Assembly: GCA_022826865.1 (NCBI GenBank)
Contig: JAJDUC010000109.1
Location: 1-62,903, forward strand
Direction: 5' to 3'
Source: Anaerolineae bacterium
Lineage (GTDB): Bacteria > Chloroflexota > Anaerolineae > Aggregatilineales > Phototrophicaceae
DNA length: 62,903 bases
The position numbers and the translations under genes were made by a program. This document shows, piece by piece, positions 27,421 to 38,670 of the stretch. Every line of letters starts with the position of its first letter. Position 1 is the first letter of the stretch. The notes under the pieces were generated by a model. The model saw nothing but the letters and a program-made list of their open reading frames with translations. It had not been told where the DNA came from and made no database searches.

Positions 27421-28260
27421 TTGCATCAAGGGGAAGACTTCCAAGGGACGGCCGAATTCATTCGAGACCGGACTAACCAGTTGCCGACGATCGGCCTGGT
27501 TCTGGGCTCGGGCCTGGGCGGGCTCGCCGATACCCTTGGCAGCCGGGAAGTCATCCCTTATTCCGATATTCCAGGCTGGCCGCAGTCCACTGTGCATGGC
27601 CATGAGGGCAATCTGGTTATTGGGGAATTACAAGGCCAGATCGTGGCTGCGCAACAGGGACGCGCGCATTTCTACGAAGGTTATTCGCCGCGAGAGGTCG
27701 CCTTTCCCATACGTGTCATGAAAGCCTTGGGCATTCATACGGTCATCCTGACCAACGCGGCTGGCGGCATCAATCCCGCTTATCAGGTCGGCGACCTGAT
27801 GCTGCTGGAGGATCATATCAATTTGCCCGGCATGGTGGGCGCCAATCCCTTGATGGGACCGAACGATGACGCGCTCGGCCTGCGCTTTATCGGCATGGCG
27901 CAAACTTACGATCGCCGTCTGCGCCAGCGCGCTGCGGATGTCGCGTGTGAGCGGGACATTCCACTGCATAGCGGCGTGTATTGCTGCCTATCGGGACCGG
28001 CCTTCGAAACACCGGCCGAGATCCGCATGCTCGGCATGCTCGGCGCCGACGCCGTCGGCATGTCCACCGTTCACGAAGTTTTGGTGGCGCGGCACGGCGG
28101 CATGCGCGTCATGGCATGCTCGGGCATCACCAATCGAGCCATCGACTCGGTCGACAGCGAGCAGGAAACCAACCACGAAGAAGTCCTCGAGGCGGGTGAA
28201 GTCATCGTGCCGCGTCTCACGACGATTCTGAAAGGCGTGCTCAGCAACTTTCCGGCATGA
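27421..28260 (+). CDS. punA: Purine nucleoside phosphorylase (PNP-I)
   Basis: This 279-aa trimeric-type PNP cleaves inosine and guanosine with phosphate. It shows GLVLGSGLGGLAD near the N-terminus, VILTNAAGGINPAYQVGDLM, the substrate loop LSGPAFETPAE and VGMSTVHEVLVARHGG. The TTG start 27421 follows AAGGAG at good spacing; no better ATG is in frame. Its base products (hypoxanthine, guanine) are substrates for the purine enzymes at 0.4-25 kb, though it lies on the far side of the K+ channel gene. Confidence 0.93.
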   Translation: MHQGEDFQGTAEFIRDRTNQLPTIGLVLGSGLGGLADTLGSREVIPYSDIPGWPQSTVHGHEGNLVIGELQGQIVAAQQGRAHFYEGYSPREVAFPIRVMKALGIHTVILTNAAGGINPAYQVGDLMLLEDHINLPGMVGANPLMGPNDDALGLRFIGMAQTYDRRLRQRAADVACERDIPLHSGVYCCLSGPAFETPAEIRMLGMLGADAVGMSTVHEVLVARHGGMRVMACSGITNRAIDSVDSEQETNHEEVLEAGEVIVPRLTTILKGVLSNFPA

Positions 28261-29048
28261 ATGCCATAATCGCGCTCATCGATCAGGTCGCTATCGGCAT
28301 CTATTTTCTGATTGCCGCCGGCATTCTCTTTGCGCTGCGGCGCTACCTGGCGCAAGGCGAAGAATACCGCTCCTCCTACTTCGAATTGGAGCGCGATCTG
28401 GCGCGATATCGACAGATGAACGCGATTACGGCAATCGTATTTATGTTGGAATTGGCGATTATCATCGCCGGCATCCGCATTGTTGTTGTGCCCGAACTAT
28501 GGCGAGATCGTCAAATCCAGAATCTGCTCTCGGCCGCGCGCATTGAAGATGGCGTATTCGAAACGCCGGCGCCGGCTGAACCCGCGGCCAACCTTGGCAT
28601 TGATCCGGTCGCGCTGCCGCGTTCGGTCGGCGCGGCCAATCAGATTCAAGCGACGCCGGCGCCGACGCCGACGCCTGTGGGCACGATCATCCCGGCCGCG
28701 CCGCCCATCGGCTGCGACTCGCCCGAGGCGCAACTGCGGATTCCCGGCAATGGGATGCGTGTCTTCCAGCCGATACCAGTCGTCGGCACCGTTTTCACCG
28801 ATCAGTTTTCTTATGCCTCTATCGAGATTAACGGCCCCAGCACGCTTGGGAATTTCCAAGTCATACGGGATCAATTTGTGGAAATCCGCGAACCGGCGGA
28901 ATTCAGCCAGTTTGTGCCGGCCGGTTATGCGCCGGGGGAATATGAATTTCGGCTGATGGTCTTCGATATCACGAACACGTTAAGAGCGTCCTGCCAGGTG
29001 CGCATCTTTATTTCCGACCCGCTGCCGACCCTCACCGCGGCGCGCTGA
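28257..29048 (+). CDS. Membrane-anchored protein with Pro-rich linker and C-terminal beta domain
   Basis: This 263-aa protein is unrecognised. It has an N-terminal hydrophobic segment (about 10-26), a second at about 62-80, an Ala/Pro/Thr-rich linker (about 100-150, containing TPAPTPTPV), and a C-terminal region with the alternating pattern of an Ig-like beta domain (GTVFTDQFSYASIEINGP onwards). The C-terminal half is probably outside the membrane. It overlaps the PNP stop by ATGA and so is coupled to it. Confidence 0.65.
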   Translation: MNAIIALIDQVAIGIYFLIAAGILFALRRYLAQGEEYRSSYFELERDLARYRQMNAITAIVFMLELAIIIAGIRIVVVPELWRDRQIQNLLSAARIEDGVFETPAPAEPAANLGIDPVALPRSVGAANQIQATPAPTPTPVGTIIPAAPPIGCDSPEAQLRIPGNGMRVFQPIPVVGTVFTDQFSYASIEINGPSTLGNFQVIRDQFVEIREPAEFSQFVPAGYAPGEYEFRLMVFDITNTLRASCQVRIFISDPLPTLTAAR

Positions 29049-29131
29049 ACCGTCGGACCCAGGCCAGTAAATGTCGGTGGCTGCCACGGGGCGATGGGTT
29101 GGAAAAGAACTGCGGCATGGCGGCGCAGAAA

Positions 29132-30304
29132 TTAAGCAAAGCCCTTCACGCGCTTATTGACGCGGCGGCGCAAACGGCGCGAACGAGAGCGCCATTTTGC
29201 GATGCGATACAGAACATGGCGTCTTTGGCGGTTGAGCATGGAGCTATGCTGTTCACTTGGTTTGGGGATGCCCCAACGAATTACCATCGAGGCCCAAGTC
29301 AAGCCTCCGCCGAAACCGACCAGCGCAATATGATCCTGATCCTGTATCCGTCTTTGCTCGATCGCCTCGCAAAGCGCAATCGGGATTGAAGCGGCCGAAG
29401 TATTGCCGTATTCCTCGACATTGCTCATGAATTTCTTGACATCAATGCCGAGTTTGCGCGCCGCCGCCTGCAGGATGCGCAAGTTTGCTTGATGCGGCAC
29501 CACCAAATCGATATCGGCCACGGTGATTCCGGCCAGGCCGCAAGCTTGTTCGATGCTTTCGCTGACGACCCGAGTGGCAAAACGGAATACTTCGCCGCCG
29601 GCCATGTACATCTTGTAAAGCTTGTAACCGTTTGCGCCGGCCCGGGATTCTTCCGCATCAATGCTGCCGACGCTCGGTATCGCGAGCAGGTCGCCTCCGG
29701 CGCCGTCCGAGCGCAGCACGCTGGACATTACGCCGCCGGGCGACTCGCTCGCTTGCAGAACGACGGCGCCGGCGCCATCGCCGAACAGGATGCACGTGCT
29801 GCGGTCCTGCCAGTCCAGGATTCGGCTCATCGTCTCCGCGCCGATGACCAACGCCGCTTGTATCGAGCCGGCGCGAATGGAATCCGCCGCCGTGTTCAAA
29901 GCGTAGACAAAGCCGGAACAAGCCGCGCTCAAATCAAAGGCGCCCGCGTCATGCGCGTTCAGCCAATCCTGGACAAGGCTGGCCGTGCTCGGGAAGATAT
30001 TTTCGGGAGTCGAGGTCGCTACAACAATCAGGTCGAGGTCCGTCGGCAAGATGTCAGCGACTTCCAGGGCTTGCTGCGCCGCCTTGTAAGCCAGGGTCGC
30101 GGTCGACTCGCTCTCATTGGCGATGAAACGCTGGCGGATGCCGGAACGCGCGTAAATCCACTCATCGTTTGTATCCACAAAAGCGGACAGCTCGTCATTG
30201 GACATGGCGCGCTCCGGCACAGCCATGCCCCAGCCGATGATATGGGCGAAGCGGGCCGGCGCCGCCGATTCCGCCATGTGGCTCGCCGCGTCAGCTGCTG
30301 CCAT
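29132..30304 (-). CDS. fabH: Beta-ketoacyl-ACP synthase III
   Basis: This FabH-type condensing enzyme starts fatty acid synthesis from acyl-CoA and malonyl-ACP. The triad is Cys in LSAACSGFVYAL, His in VVPHQANLR and Asn in EYGNTSAASIP. The canonical enzyme ends near ASMVIRWG; here some 40 further residues follow, rich in Arg and Lys, which is unusual. The start is ATG 30304, overlapping the fabF stop by 14 bp; an in-frame ATG at 30277 lies just past the fabF stop and is the alternative. Confidence 0.9.
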   Translation of the reverse strand: MAAADAASHMAESAAPARFAHIIGWGMAVPERAMSNDELSAFVDTNDEWIYARSGIRQRFIANESESTATLAYKAAQQALEVADILPTDLDLIVVATSTPENIFPSTASLVQDWLNAHDAGAFDLSAACSGFVYALNTAADSIRAGSIQAALVIGAETMSRILDWQDRSTCILFGDGAGAVVLQASESPGGVMSSVLRSDGAGGDLLAIPSVGSIDAEESRAGANGYKLYKMYMAGGEVFRFATRVVSESIEQACGLAGITVADIDLVVPHQANLRILQAAARKLGIDVKKFMSNVEEYGNTSAASIPIALCEAIEQRRIQDQDHIALVGFGGGLTWASMVIRWGIPKPSEQHSSMLNRQRRHVLYRIAKWRSRSRRLRRRVNKRVKGFA

Positions 30305-31544
30305 TGTCTTTATTCTCGCCAAATATGACCACGGCATTATGCCCGCCAAAGCCAAAGGCATTCGACATTACGTGGCGCACCTCATGCTCACAACCTGTGT
30401 TCGGCACATAGTTGAGGTCGCAGGTCGGGTCCGGCTCCTCCAAATGAATCGTTGGCGGGATGTAATTGTCCTGGATTGCCATAACAGAAAAAATCGCCTC
30501 AATGGCGGCGCCCCCGCCGAGCAGATGGCCCGTCATCGATTTTGTTGAACTGACCGGGATATCATAAACTCGGTCGCCAAGGGCGCGCTTGAGCGCGTTT
30601 GTCTCGGCGGTATCGTTCAGCGGTGTGCTTGTGCCGTGGGCATTGATGTAATCAATATCTTTCGGCGCCAGGCCGGCGTCGCGCAAGGCGAATTCAACCG
30701 CCTTCGCCGCTCCCTCGCCCGTCTCCATCGGCGCCGTGATATGGAAGGCGTCGGATGTGTGGCCATAACCCAGGAGTTCGGCATAAACCTTCGCGCCGCG
30801 CGCGACTGCGCCCTCGAGTGTCTCCAGGACCAGCACGCCGGCGCCTTCGCCCGGTACAAAACCATCGCGATTGAGATCGAAGGGACGGGACGCTGACGCC
30901 GGATCGTCGTTGCGGCTGAGGGCAGTCATATTGTTGAAACCGGCCACAGTCAAGGGCACAATCGCCGCTTCTGACGCGCCGGCGACCATGGCTGTGGCGT
31001 CGCCGCGTCGGATGATGTGCATGGCTTCGCCGATCGAATTGTTGCCGGAAGCGCAGGCGGTCACTATACAGTGATTGGGTCCGCGCAAATTGTAGATCAT
31101 GGAGACAGTGCCGGAGCAGGAATCGCTTAGAATCTTGGGAATGGCCAGGGGTTTAATGCCGCGATGTCCGCGCGCGTCTATGCCTTGCTGGGCTTCCACG
31201 AAGGAGTTGATGCCGCCGACTCCGGACCCGATAATGCAGCCGACATCGTACATATTATCCGGGGTGATCTGCAATCCGCTGTCTTCAATAGCTTGCCGGC
31301 TGGCTTCCACTGCGAATTGGGCGACGCGGTCCATGCGCCGCGCGTCGCGCCGGCCGAAGAGCGCTGCCGGGTCAAAGTCCTTGACTTCGCCCGCTAGCTG
31401 ATTCTGCGTCAGCTTTCGATCGTAGCGCGAGATATAATCAATGCCATTGACGCCCGCGGCGATATTGGACCAGGCTTCTTCCACGCTGTTGCCGGTTGGG
31501 CAAACAATGCCCATCCCGGTGATAGCAATTCTCTTGGTGTCCAA
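30291..31544 (-). CDS. fabF: Beta-ketoacyl-ACP synthase II
   Basis: This 417-aa FabF elongates acyl-ACP with malonyl-ACP. The active-site Cys lies in VTACASGNNSIGEA, and the two His residues in NAHGTSTPLND and KSMTGHLLGGGAAIEA. GFGGHNAVVIF is the usual C-terminal sequence. It is upstream of and overlaps fabH on the minus strand. No acpP, fabD or fabG gene is next to it, so the fatty acid genes are split in this genome. Confidence 0.95.
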   Translation of the reverse strand: MDTKRIAITGMGIVCPTGNSVEEAWSNIAAGVNGIDYISRYDRKLTQNQLAGEVKDFDPAALFGRRDARRMDRVAQFAVEASRQAIEDSGLQITPDNMYDVGCIIGSGVGGINSFVEAQQGIDARGHRGIKPLAIPKILSDSCSGTVSMIYNLRGPNHCIVTACASGNNSIGEAMHIIRRGDATAMVAGASEAAIVPLTVAGFNNMTALSRNDDPASASRPFDLNRDGFVPGEGAGVLVLETLEGAVARGAKVYAELLGYGHTSDAFHITAPMETGEGAAKAVEFALRDAGLAPKDIDYINAHGTSTPLNDTAETNALKRALGDRVYDIPVSSTKSMTGHLLGGGAAIEAIFSVMAIQDNYIPPTIHLEEPDPTCDLNYVPNTGCEHEVRHVMSNAFGFGGHNAVVIFGENKDNGSS

Positions 31545-31621
31545 CGGGCCCTCCGCCCGACGCGCCGCCGCTGGCAGTTGTCTCTCTATTCATTGTAACA
31601 CTGGCCGCGCGTTTCCGTCGC

Positions 31622-31650
31622 TTTACAGTTCTGTCGCCGCCGCCTATAAT
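31622..31650 (+). promoter_or_regulatory. Candidate promoter for the 31.7-34.4 kb genes
   Basis: TTTACA (31622-31627), a 17-bp spacer and TATAAT (31645-31650) form a near-consensus sigma-70 promoter 72 bp before the epimerase start. Confidence 0.65.
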
Positions 31651-31722
31651 GCTGGCGCGTTGCTATAACGTTCTGCCGCCGATATGGGGCCAAATCTTAC
31701 CACGAGTCTAGCTGGAAACGCG

Positions 31723-32685
31723 ATGATTCTGCTCACAGGCGCGACCGGACTGGTCGGCCGCCATTTGGTTGAACGGCTGATCGCGGAGGGCCTGCCGCTT
31801 CGCTGTCTCATCCCGGAGCGGCAGTTGCGGCGGCTGCCCTGGGACGCCGGCCACCCGCAGGCGCCGGAGCTCTTCGTCGGCGATGTCAGCGATGAAGAGG
31901 CGTTCTTCCGCGCGGTCACGGGCTGCCACGCCGTCATCCATTTGGAGAATGCCATGTGGTGGGGCCGGCGGCGCGACCTGGAAAGCGTCGAAGTGGACGG
32001 GGCGCGCGCCCTGGCCGCGGTGGCGAGGGCGGCCCGCGTCGGGCGCGTCATCACGCTGAGCCATTTGGGCGCGGCCCCGTCTTCCGCTTATACCTTGCAT
32101 CGGGTCAAAGGCGAAGTCGAGGATTTGCTGCGCAACAGCGGCGTCGCCTTCACCATCATTCGCAGCGGCATTGTCTACGCGCCCGATGATGCTTTCATCA
32201 ACCATATCGCGAGCATGATGCGCATCAGCCCGGCCTTGTTTTTCATGCCGGGGCAGGGCGAAATCGTTCTGCATCCCATCTATATTGACGACCTGGTCGA
32301 AGCCATATATCGTAGTCTGAATCTGGTGCGCTTGGTGGATGAAACGGTTGAGATCGGCGGCCCCGAGTATATGTCGCTGCGCGATCTGATCCGGACGGTG
32401 ATGCGCGTAACCGGCATGCGGCGTCTGGTGATCGGCATTCCGCCTTATCTGATGCGTTGGTTCGTCGGCGTCTACAGCCGTTTGCTGCCGCGCTCGCTGA
32501 TGACAAGCCAATGGCTGGACATACTGGCGGCGAATCGTACGGCGCCTCTGGGCAACACCTACGATTATTTTGGTTTCCAGCCGCGGCGATTTGAAGAAAC
32601 GCTCTTAACCTACCTGCCGCAACGGGCGCACTTGCTCGGTCTGATGCGGGACACATTTAGAAGGCGGCCCAGGCCGGCGCAGTAA
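31723..32685 (+). CDS. NAD(P)-binding epimerase/complex I NDUFA9-like protein
   Basis: This 320-aa extended short-chain dehydrogenase/reductase has the Rossmann motif ILLTGATGLVGRHL at the N-terminus. It belongs to the atypical NmrA/NDUFA9-like group: SHLGAAPSSAYTLHRVKGEVE replaces the usual Y-x-x-x-K region, and a hydrophobic C-terminal stretch follows. ATG 31723 follows GGAAA; a frame to 31684 exists but its ATG lies right after the promoter. The substrate is unknown. Confidence 0.75.
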   Translation: MILLTGATGLVGRHLVERLIAEGLPLRCLIPERQLRRLPWDAGHPQAPELFVGDVSDEEAFFRAVTGCHAVIHLENAMWWGRRRDLESVEVDGARALAAVARAARVGRVITLSHLGAAPSSAYTLHRVKGEVEDLLRNSGVAFTIIRSGIVYAPDDAFINHIASMMRISPALFFMPGQGEIVLHPIYIDDLVEAIYRSLNLVRLVDETVEIGGPEYMSLRDLIRTVMRVTGMRRLVIGIPPYLMRWFVGVYSRLLPRSLMTSQWLDILAANRTAPLGNTYDYFGFQPRRFEETLLTYLPQRAHLLGLMRDTFRRRPRPAQ

Positions 32686-32695
32686 GAGTAGATGT

Positions 32696-33580
32696 ATGGC
32701 CGATATAAAAATCCGGCGGCTGCAAGATGCCGGCCAGCACGATCAAGCGGTCGAATTGCAGAAGACCTACTGGGGTGAAGCGCGTGGCGGTCCGGTACCG
32801 CGCCATATGCTGCATTCGATCAATCACTACGGCGGTCATGTTTTGGGCGCTTATGACGGCGAGCTCTTGGTGGGCTTCCTGCTCGGCTTTATCGGCACAG
32901 ACATCGACTTTGACGATCGGGACGCGCGCCCGGCCATGGCGAATCTGCTGATCATGTCCAAGCGCATGTTGGTCCTGCCCGAATATCGCGGGCGTAATAT
33001 CGGTTTCCGCCTGAAGATGGCGCAGCGGGATGTCGCCCTGAAGCAGGCGATTCGACTTGTCACCTGGACTTTCGATCCCATGTTGGCAACCAATGCGCAC
33101 CTCAACATTCGCAAGCTCGGCGCCGTCATCCAGCGTTACCGCGCGGATTTTTTCGGGATCGGCGGCGAGGAGAGCCTGCATTCCGATCGCCTCATGGTGG
33201 AATGGTGGGTGACGCAACGTCGGGTGAAGGAACGCGCGAAGGGCGGCGGCAGCAAACTCACGCTCGGGCAATACTTCGATGTCAACACGCCAATCGTCAA
33301 TCGCGCCGACGCCGACGGCAATTGGCTGCGACCGCGGCGGATGACCGATGTGCCCGAATCGACCTTCGCTTTAATCGAAATCCCGCGGGATTTTCCTGCG
33401 CTTGAAACGCGCGAACGCGGACTGGCGGAAGACTGGCGCTACCATATACGCTCGGTATTTGAAAAAATGCTCGCGGCCGGCTACATCGTCACCGACTTCG
33501 TCAGCGACAACTTTGAAGGACGGCGGCGCGCCTTCTATCTGCTCAGCCACCATTTTGATGACGAGTACCGCAAAAATTAA
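32696..33580 (+). CDS. GNAT-family acetyltransferase-like protein
   Basis: This 294-aa protein has an N-terminal GNAT core with the CoA-binding region VLPEYRGRNIGFRLKMAQRD (about residues 98-117) and an unusual C-terminal half of about 120 residues. It resembles the predicted GNAT group of COG3375. LMVEWWV and the rigid Pro-rich C-terminal segment IEIPRDFPAL are visible. It begins 10 bp after the epimerase and ends 8 bp before proC, so it is in one operon. The acceptor is unknown. Confidence 0.75.
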   Translation: MADIKIRRLQDAGQHDQAVELQKTYWGEARGGPVPRHMLHSINHYGGHVLGAYDGELLVGFLLGFIGTDIDFDDRDARPAMANLLIMSKRMLVLPEYRGRNIGFRLKMAQRDVALKQAIRLVTWTFDPMLATNAHLNIRKLGAVIQRYRADFFGIGGEESLHSDRLMVEWWVTQRRVKERAKGGGSKLTLGQYFDVNTPIVNRADADGNWLRPRRMTDVPESTFALIEIPRDFPALETRERGLAEDWRYHIRSVFEKMLAAGYIVTDFVSDNFEGRRRAFYLLSHHFDDEYRKN

Positions 33581-33588
33581 GGTGTGAC

Positions 33589-34419
33589 ATGGCGTTTAAT
33601 GGCGAGAAGCTTGCATTTGTCGGCGCGGGCGTGATGGGCGAGGCGATGATCAAAGGCTTGCTCCATCAGCAAGTGCTGCTGCCGGAGCATATCGTAGCCT
33701 CCGACCCGCGGGCGGAGCGCCTGGAAGAACTTCAGCAGCGCTACGGCATTGAGGTCACTACCGACAATGTCGAAGCGGCGCGGTCATCCGATGTACTGGT
33801 GCTCTCGGTCAAGCCGCAAGTCATGGGCAAAGCGCTGCCGCAGCTGCGCGGTCAAGTCGATGGCGTGCGTCTGGTTTTCAGCATCGTCGCCGGCGTGCCC
33901 TTGAAAACCATATCGGACAGCCTGCTTAATGTGCGCGTCGTGCGCTCCATGCCAAATACGCCCGGGCAGATCGGCGCTGGCATCACGGTCTGGACCGCGT
34001 CGCCGGAAGTGGCGGCGGAACAGCGCGCACAGGCCGAGGCGCTGCTCGGGGCGATGGGCGAGCATATCTACGCCGAAGATGAAGGCTTCCTGGACATGGC
34101 GACGGCGCTGAGCGGATCTGGCCCGGCTTATGTTTTCATGTTTATGGAGGCGATGGTGGACGCCGGCGTCCACATGGGCTTCGCGCGCCGCGATGCAGAA
34201 ATGCTGGTCACGCAAACATTGCTGGGTTCCGTGCTCTATGCGCGGCAATCCGGCTTGCATCCGGCCCAACTGCGCAATCAAGTCACAAGCCCGGGCGGCA
34301 CCACTGCCGCGGCCCTGCATGAGATGGAGAAGGGCGGGCTGCGCACGGTTCTGTCGGAGGGTGTCTGGGCGGCCTACCACCGTTCCCGCGCCTTGGGCGG
34401 GAAGCCCGAGACCTCATAA
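33589..34419 (+). CDS. proC: Pyrroline-5-carboxylate reductase
   Basis: This 276-aa ProC reduces pyrroline-5-carboxylate to proline with NAD(P)H. It has the Rossmann fingerprint FVGAGVMGEAMIKGLL, SVKPQVMG, VRSMPNTPGQIGAGITV, the family signature TALSGSGPAYVFMFMEAMVD, and QVTSPGGTTAAALHEM near the C-terminus. Its neighbours do not include proA or proB. Confidence 0.95.
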   Translation: MAFNGEKLAFVGAGVMGEAMIKGLLHQQVLLPEHIVASDPRAERLEELQQRYGIEVTTDNVEAARSSDVLVLSVKPQVMGKALPQLRGQVDGVRLVFSIVAGVPLKTISDSLLNVRVVRSMPNTPGQIGAGITVWTASPEVAAEQRAQAEALLGAMGEHIYAEDEGFLDMATALSGSGPAYVFMFMEAMVDAGVHMGFARRDAEMLVTQTLLGSVLYARQSGLHPAQLRNQVTSPGGTTAAALHEMEKGGLRTVLSEGVWAAYHRSRALGGKPETS

Positions 34420-34532
34420 CCGATGCTCTCATCGCTTCGCCCGCAATCTACCGCGGCGCCCGGCCGCCGTCAGCGCGAAAGGCGCTCGAATTCCGACGCG
34501 AGCTCGCCTGGATTTCGGTGACAAGAATTGGT

Positions 34533-34572
34533 TTGTGAAAATATGGACAATAGCAGCGGCCTTTGCTAGAAT
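34533..34572 (+). promoter_or_regulatory. atp promoter with overlapping Rex-like operator
   Basis: TGGACA (34544-34549), 17 bp, and the extended -10 TGCTAGAAT (34564-34572) form a strong promoter for atpAGDC. TTGTGAAAATATGGACAA (34533-34550) matches the published Rex operator form TTGTGAA-N4-TTCACAA at most positions and covers the -35, which would suit repression at high NADH. The rex gene itself lies 6 kb downstream. The promoter is well supported; Rex binding is inferred. Confidence 0.55.
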
Positions 34573-34714
34573 ACCGCATAGGCCTTGGACGCCATAGGCT
34601 GGCGGCCCAATGCAACGTTAGGAATGCTTGCGCAACAAATCGAAATGACCGGGCCGGGGCGTCCGGGACAGATGCAATCCCAAGAATGTACGCGAGTAGG
34701 TGAGGAGCCTGCGA

Positions 34715-36220
34715 ATGGCAGATAATATCTATGAATCGATTCTCGAGCAAATCAAGGACATCGAGCTCGGTCAACTGGAATCGGTAGAAGTCGGCTATGT
34801 GGAAGAAGTCGGCGACGGCATTGCCCGTGTGTCCGGCCTGGCCAATGTGCGCTATAACGAACTGGTGCAATTCGAAAACGGCGTGGCCGGCATCGCCTTC
34901 AACCTGGAGAAAGACAATGTCGGCGTCATCATCATGGGCGCCTATGACGACATTCAAGAAGGCGACACTGTCAGCGCGCTCGGTCGCATCGCTTCCGTGC
35001 CGGTCGGCATGGGTTTGATCGGCCGCGTCGTCAACGCCCTGGGCGAGCCCATAGACGGCCGCGGGCCGGTGCAATTCGACGAATATTACAACATTGAGCG
35101 CATCGCCCCCGGCGTCATGGAACGGCGCAGTGTCGATCGACCGGTTCAGACCGGCATCCTCGCGATCGACACTATGATTCCCATCGGGCGCGGCCAGCGC
35201 GAGTTGATCATCGGCGATCGGCAGACGGGCAAGACGGCGCTAGCGCTTGACAGCATCGTCAATCAGCGCGGCGAAGATATGTATTGCATTTATGTCGCTA
35301 TCGGCAAACGCCGGGGCGAAGTGGCGCGCATCCGCGAAACACTCGAGCGGGAAGGCGCGATGGATTACACCACCCTGGTGGTGGCTTCGGCTTCGGATGC
35401 GGCCGCGCTGCAGTATCTGTCGCCTTACTCCGGCTGCGCGATTGGCGAATGGTTCATGGAGAACGGCAAGGACGCCCTGGTCATTTATGACGACCTGTCC
35501 AAGCATGCCAATGCCTACCGCCAGGTTTCGCTGCTGATGCGGCGTCCGCCCGGCCGCGAGGCTTTTCCGGGCGATGTCTTCTATTTGCACAGCCGCCTGC
35601 TGGAACGGGCCGCGCAATTGAGCGACGAACGCGGCGGCGGCAGCTTGACCGCGCTGCCGGTCATCGAGACTTTGCTCGGCGATGTATCGGCATTTATTCC
35701 CACGAACGTGATCTCCATCACTGACGGCCAGATCTATCTGGAATCCGAATTATTCAACGCCGGTTTGCGGCCGGCCCTGAACACCGGCATCAGCGTCAGC
35801 CGAGTCGGCAGCGCCGCCCAAACGCGGGCGATGAAAGATGTCGCCGGCGGCTTGAAACTGCAGATGGCGCAATTCCGCGATCTGGCCGCCTTTGCCCAGT
35901 TTGGCTCCAACCTGGACAAGGCGACTCAGCAGCAATTGGACCGCGGCCTGCGCTTGACCGAGCTGTTTAAACAGGTCCAGTTTCAGACGCTGTCGCTGGA
36001 AGATCAGGTGGCGTTGACATACGCCGGCACCAGCGGCTTGACCGATGAGGTCCCGGTGGAGCGGATGCTTTCCTGGAAGGAAGAATTCTTGCGCGCATTC
36101 CGCACACAATTCTCCGACGCCGGCGAATTCATTCGCGAGAAGCGCAACGAACGCGCCGAGGACGAAATCCAGGAGAAACTGGATCTGGCGATCAAGACTT
36201 TCAACGAGGCTTGGTCCTAG
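34715..36220 (+). CDS. atpA: ATP synthase F1 subunit alpha
   Basis: This 501-aa alpha subunit has the P-loop [13 protein letters not shown] at about 170-182 and the family signature [20 protein letters not shown] sequence ([16 protein letters not shown]). ATG 34715 was preferred over GTG 34700 because TGAGGAG lies 7 bp before it. It opens an F1-only cluster (alpha, gamma, beta, epsilon); delta and the Fo genes a, b and c do not precede it, unlike the usual atpBEFHAGDC order. Confidence 0.97.
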   Translation: MADNIYESILEQIKDIELGQLESVEVGYVEEVGDGIARVSGLANVRYNELVQFENGVAGIAFNLEKDNVGVIIMGAYDDIQEGDTVSALGRIASVPVGMGLIGRVVNALGEPIDGRGPVQFDEYYNIERIAPGVMERRSVDRPVQTGILAIDTMIPIGRGQRELIIGDRQTGKTALALDSIVNQRGEDMYCIYVAIGKRRGEVARIRETLEREGAMDYTTLVVASASDAAALQYLSPYSGCAIGEWFMENGKDALVIYDDLSKHANAYRQVSLLMRRPPGREAFPGDVFYLHSRLLERAAQLSDERGGGSLTALPVIETLLGDVSAFIPTNVISITDGQIYLESELFNAGLRPALNTGISVSRVGSAAQTRAMKDVAGGLKLQMAQFRDLAAFAQFGSNLDKATQQQLDRGLRLTELFKQVQFQTLSLEDQVALTYAGTSGLTDEVPVERMLSWKEEFLRAFRTQFSDAGEFIREKRNERAEDEIQEKLDLAIKTFNEAWS

Positions 36221-36252
36221 TGTCGCTGTCGCCCACAGAAAGGAGACACTAG

Positions 36253-37212
36253 ATGCCAACCCTGCGAGAAGTCAAGAACCGCATTCGCAGTGTGCGCAAC
36301 ATCGCGCAGATCACACGCGCGCTGGAGGCGGTTTCCGCTTCGCGTGTTCGCCGGGCCCAAGCCCGCGTCTTTGCCAGCCGCGCATACGCGGAAAAGGCCT
36401 GGGAGATTCTGGTTAATATTCAGGCGGCCAGCAAGAATCAGCCCTTGCATCCGCTCTTGACCGAGCGCGAAGAAATCAACAAGGTGATGGTCGTTGTTAT
36501 CACATCCGACCGCGGCCTGGCCGGCGCCTACAACGCCAACATCCTGCGCGTTGCGCAGCGTTTCGCCACGCGTTTGGGCAAGCCGGTCGATTATGTGACG
36601 GTCGGGCGGAAAGGACGCGATTCGCTGGCGCGCATCGGCGCCAACATCGTCGCTTCATTCACGGATATGCCGGCCGAACCGGTTATTGCCGATGTCAGCC
36701 CCATCGCACGAATCGCCATGGACGCCTATTTGGACGGCGATGTCGACGAAGTGCTGATCGCTTATACCGATTTTGTTAATATGCTGGCGCAGCGCCCGGC
36801 CGTGCTGGGTTGGCTGCCGCTGACGACGCACACGGTGGCGCAACAGGTCGCGGCTGAATATGTCAAAGATGTGGCCAGCGTGAGCGGGGGCATCCAGAAT
36901 TACGATTACGAACCGAGCGCGACCGCCGTCGTCGACGAGATCGTGCCGCGATTCACCGAATTGCAGCTTTATCAAGCCCTGCTTGAAGCGCAGGCCAGCG
37001 AACATGCGGCGCGGATGGCGGCGATGAAAAACGCCACCGATAATGCGACGCAGTTGACGGCGGATCTGACGCTGCAATACAACAAGGCGCGTCAAGCTTC
37101 GATCACCGCGGAGATCCTGGATATCGTGGGCGGCGCCAACGCCCTGCAACAGGCGATCGACGATAGCGCGGATGAAATTCTGAATATGGAATCGATACTG
37201 CAAGATGCTTGA
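36253..37212 (+). CDS. atpG: ATP synthase F1 subunit gamma
   Basis: This 319-aa central-stalk subunit has the N-terminal RIRSVRNIAQITRALEAVSA helix and a C-terminal KNATDNATQLTADLTLQYNK helix, which together form the rotating coiled coil. ITSDRGLAGAYNANILR lies in the Rossmann-like middle. It is about 30 residues longer than E. coli gamma, the extra length lying in the middle domain. GGAG (36241-36244) precedes ATG 36253. Confidence 0.96.
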   Translation: MPTLREVKNRIRSVRNIAQITRALEAVSASRVRRAQARVFASRAYAEKAWEILVNIQAASKNQPLHPLLTEREEINKVMVVVITSDRGLAGAYNANILRVAQRFATRLGKPVDYVTVGRKGRDSLARIGANIVASFTDMPAEPVIADVSPIARIAMDAYLDGDVDEVLIAYTDFVNMLAQRPAVLGWLPLTTHTVAQQVAAEYVKDVASVSGGIQNYDYEPSATAVVDEIVPRFTELQLYQALLEAQASEHAARMAAMKNATDNATQLTADLTLQYNKARQASITAEILDIVGGANALQQAIDDSADEILNMESILQDA

Positions 37213-38658
<1,446 letters not shown>

Positions 38659-38670
38659 CCGGAGGCGGCA

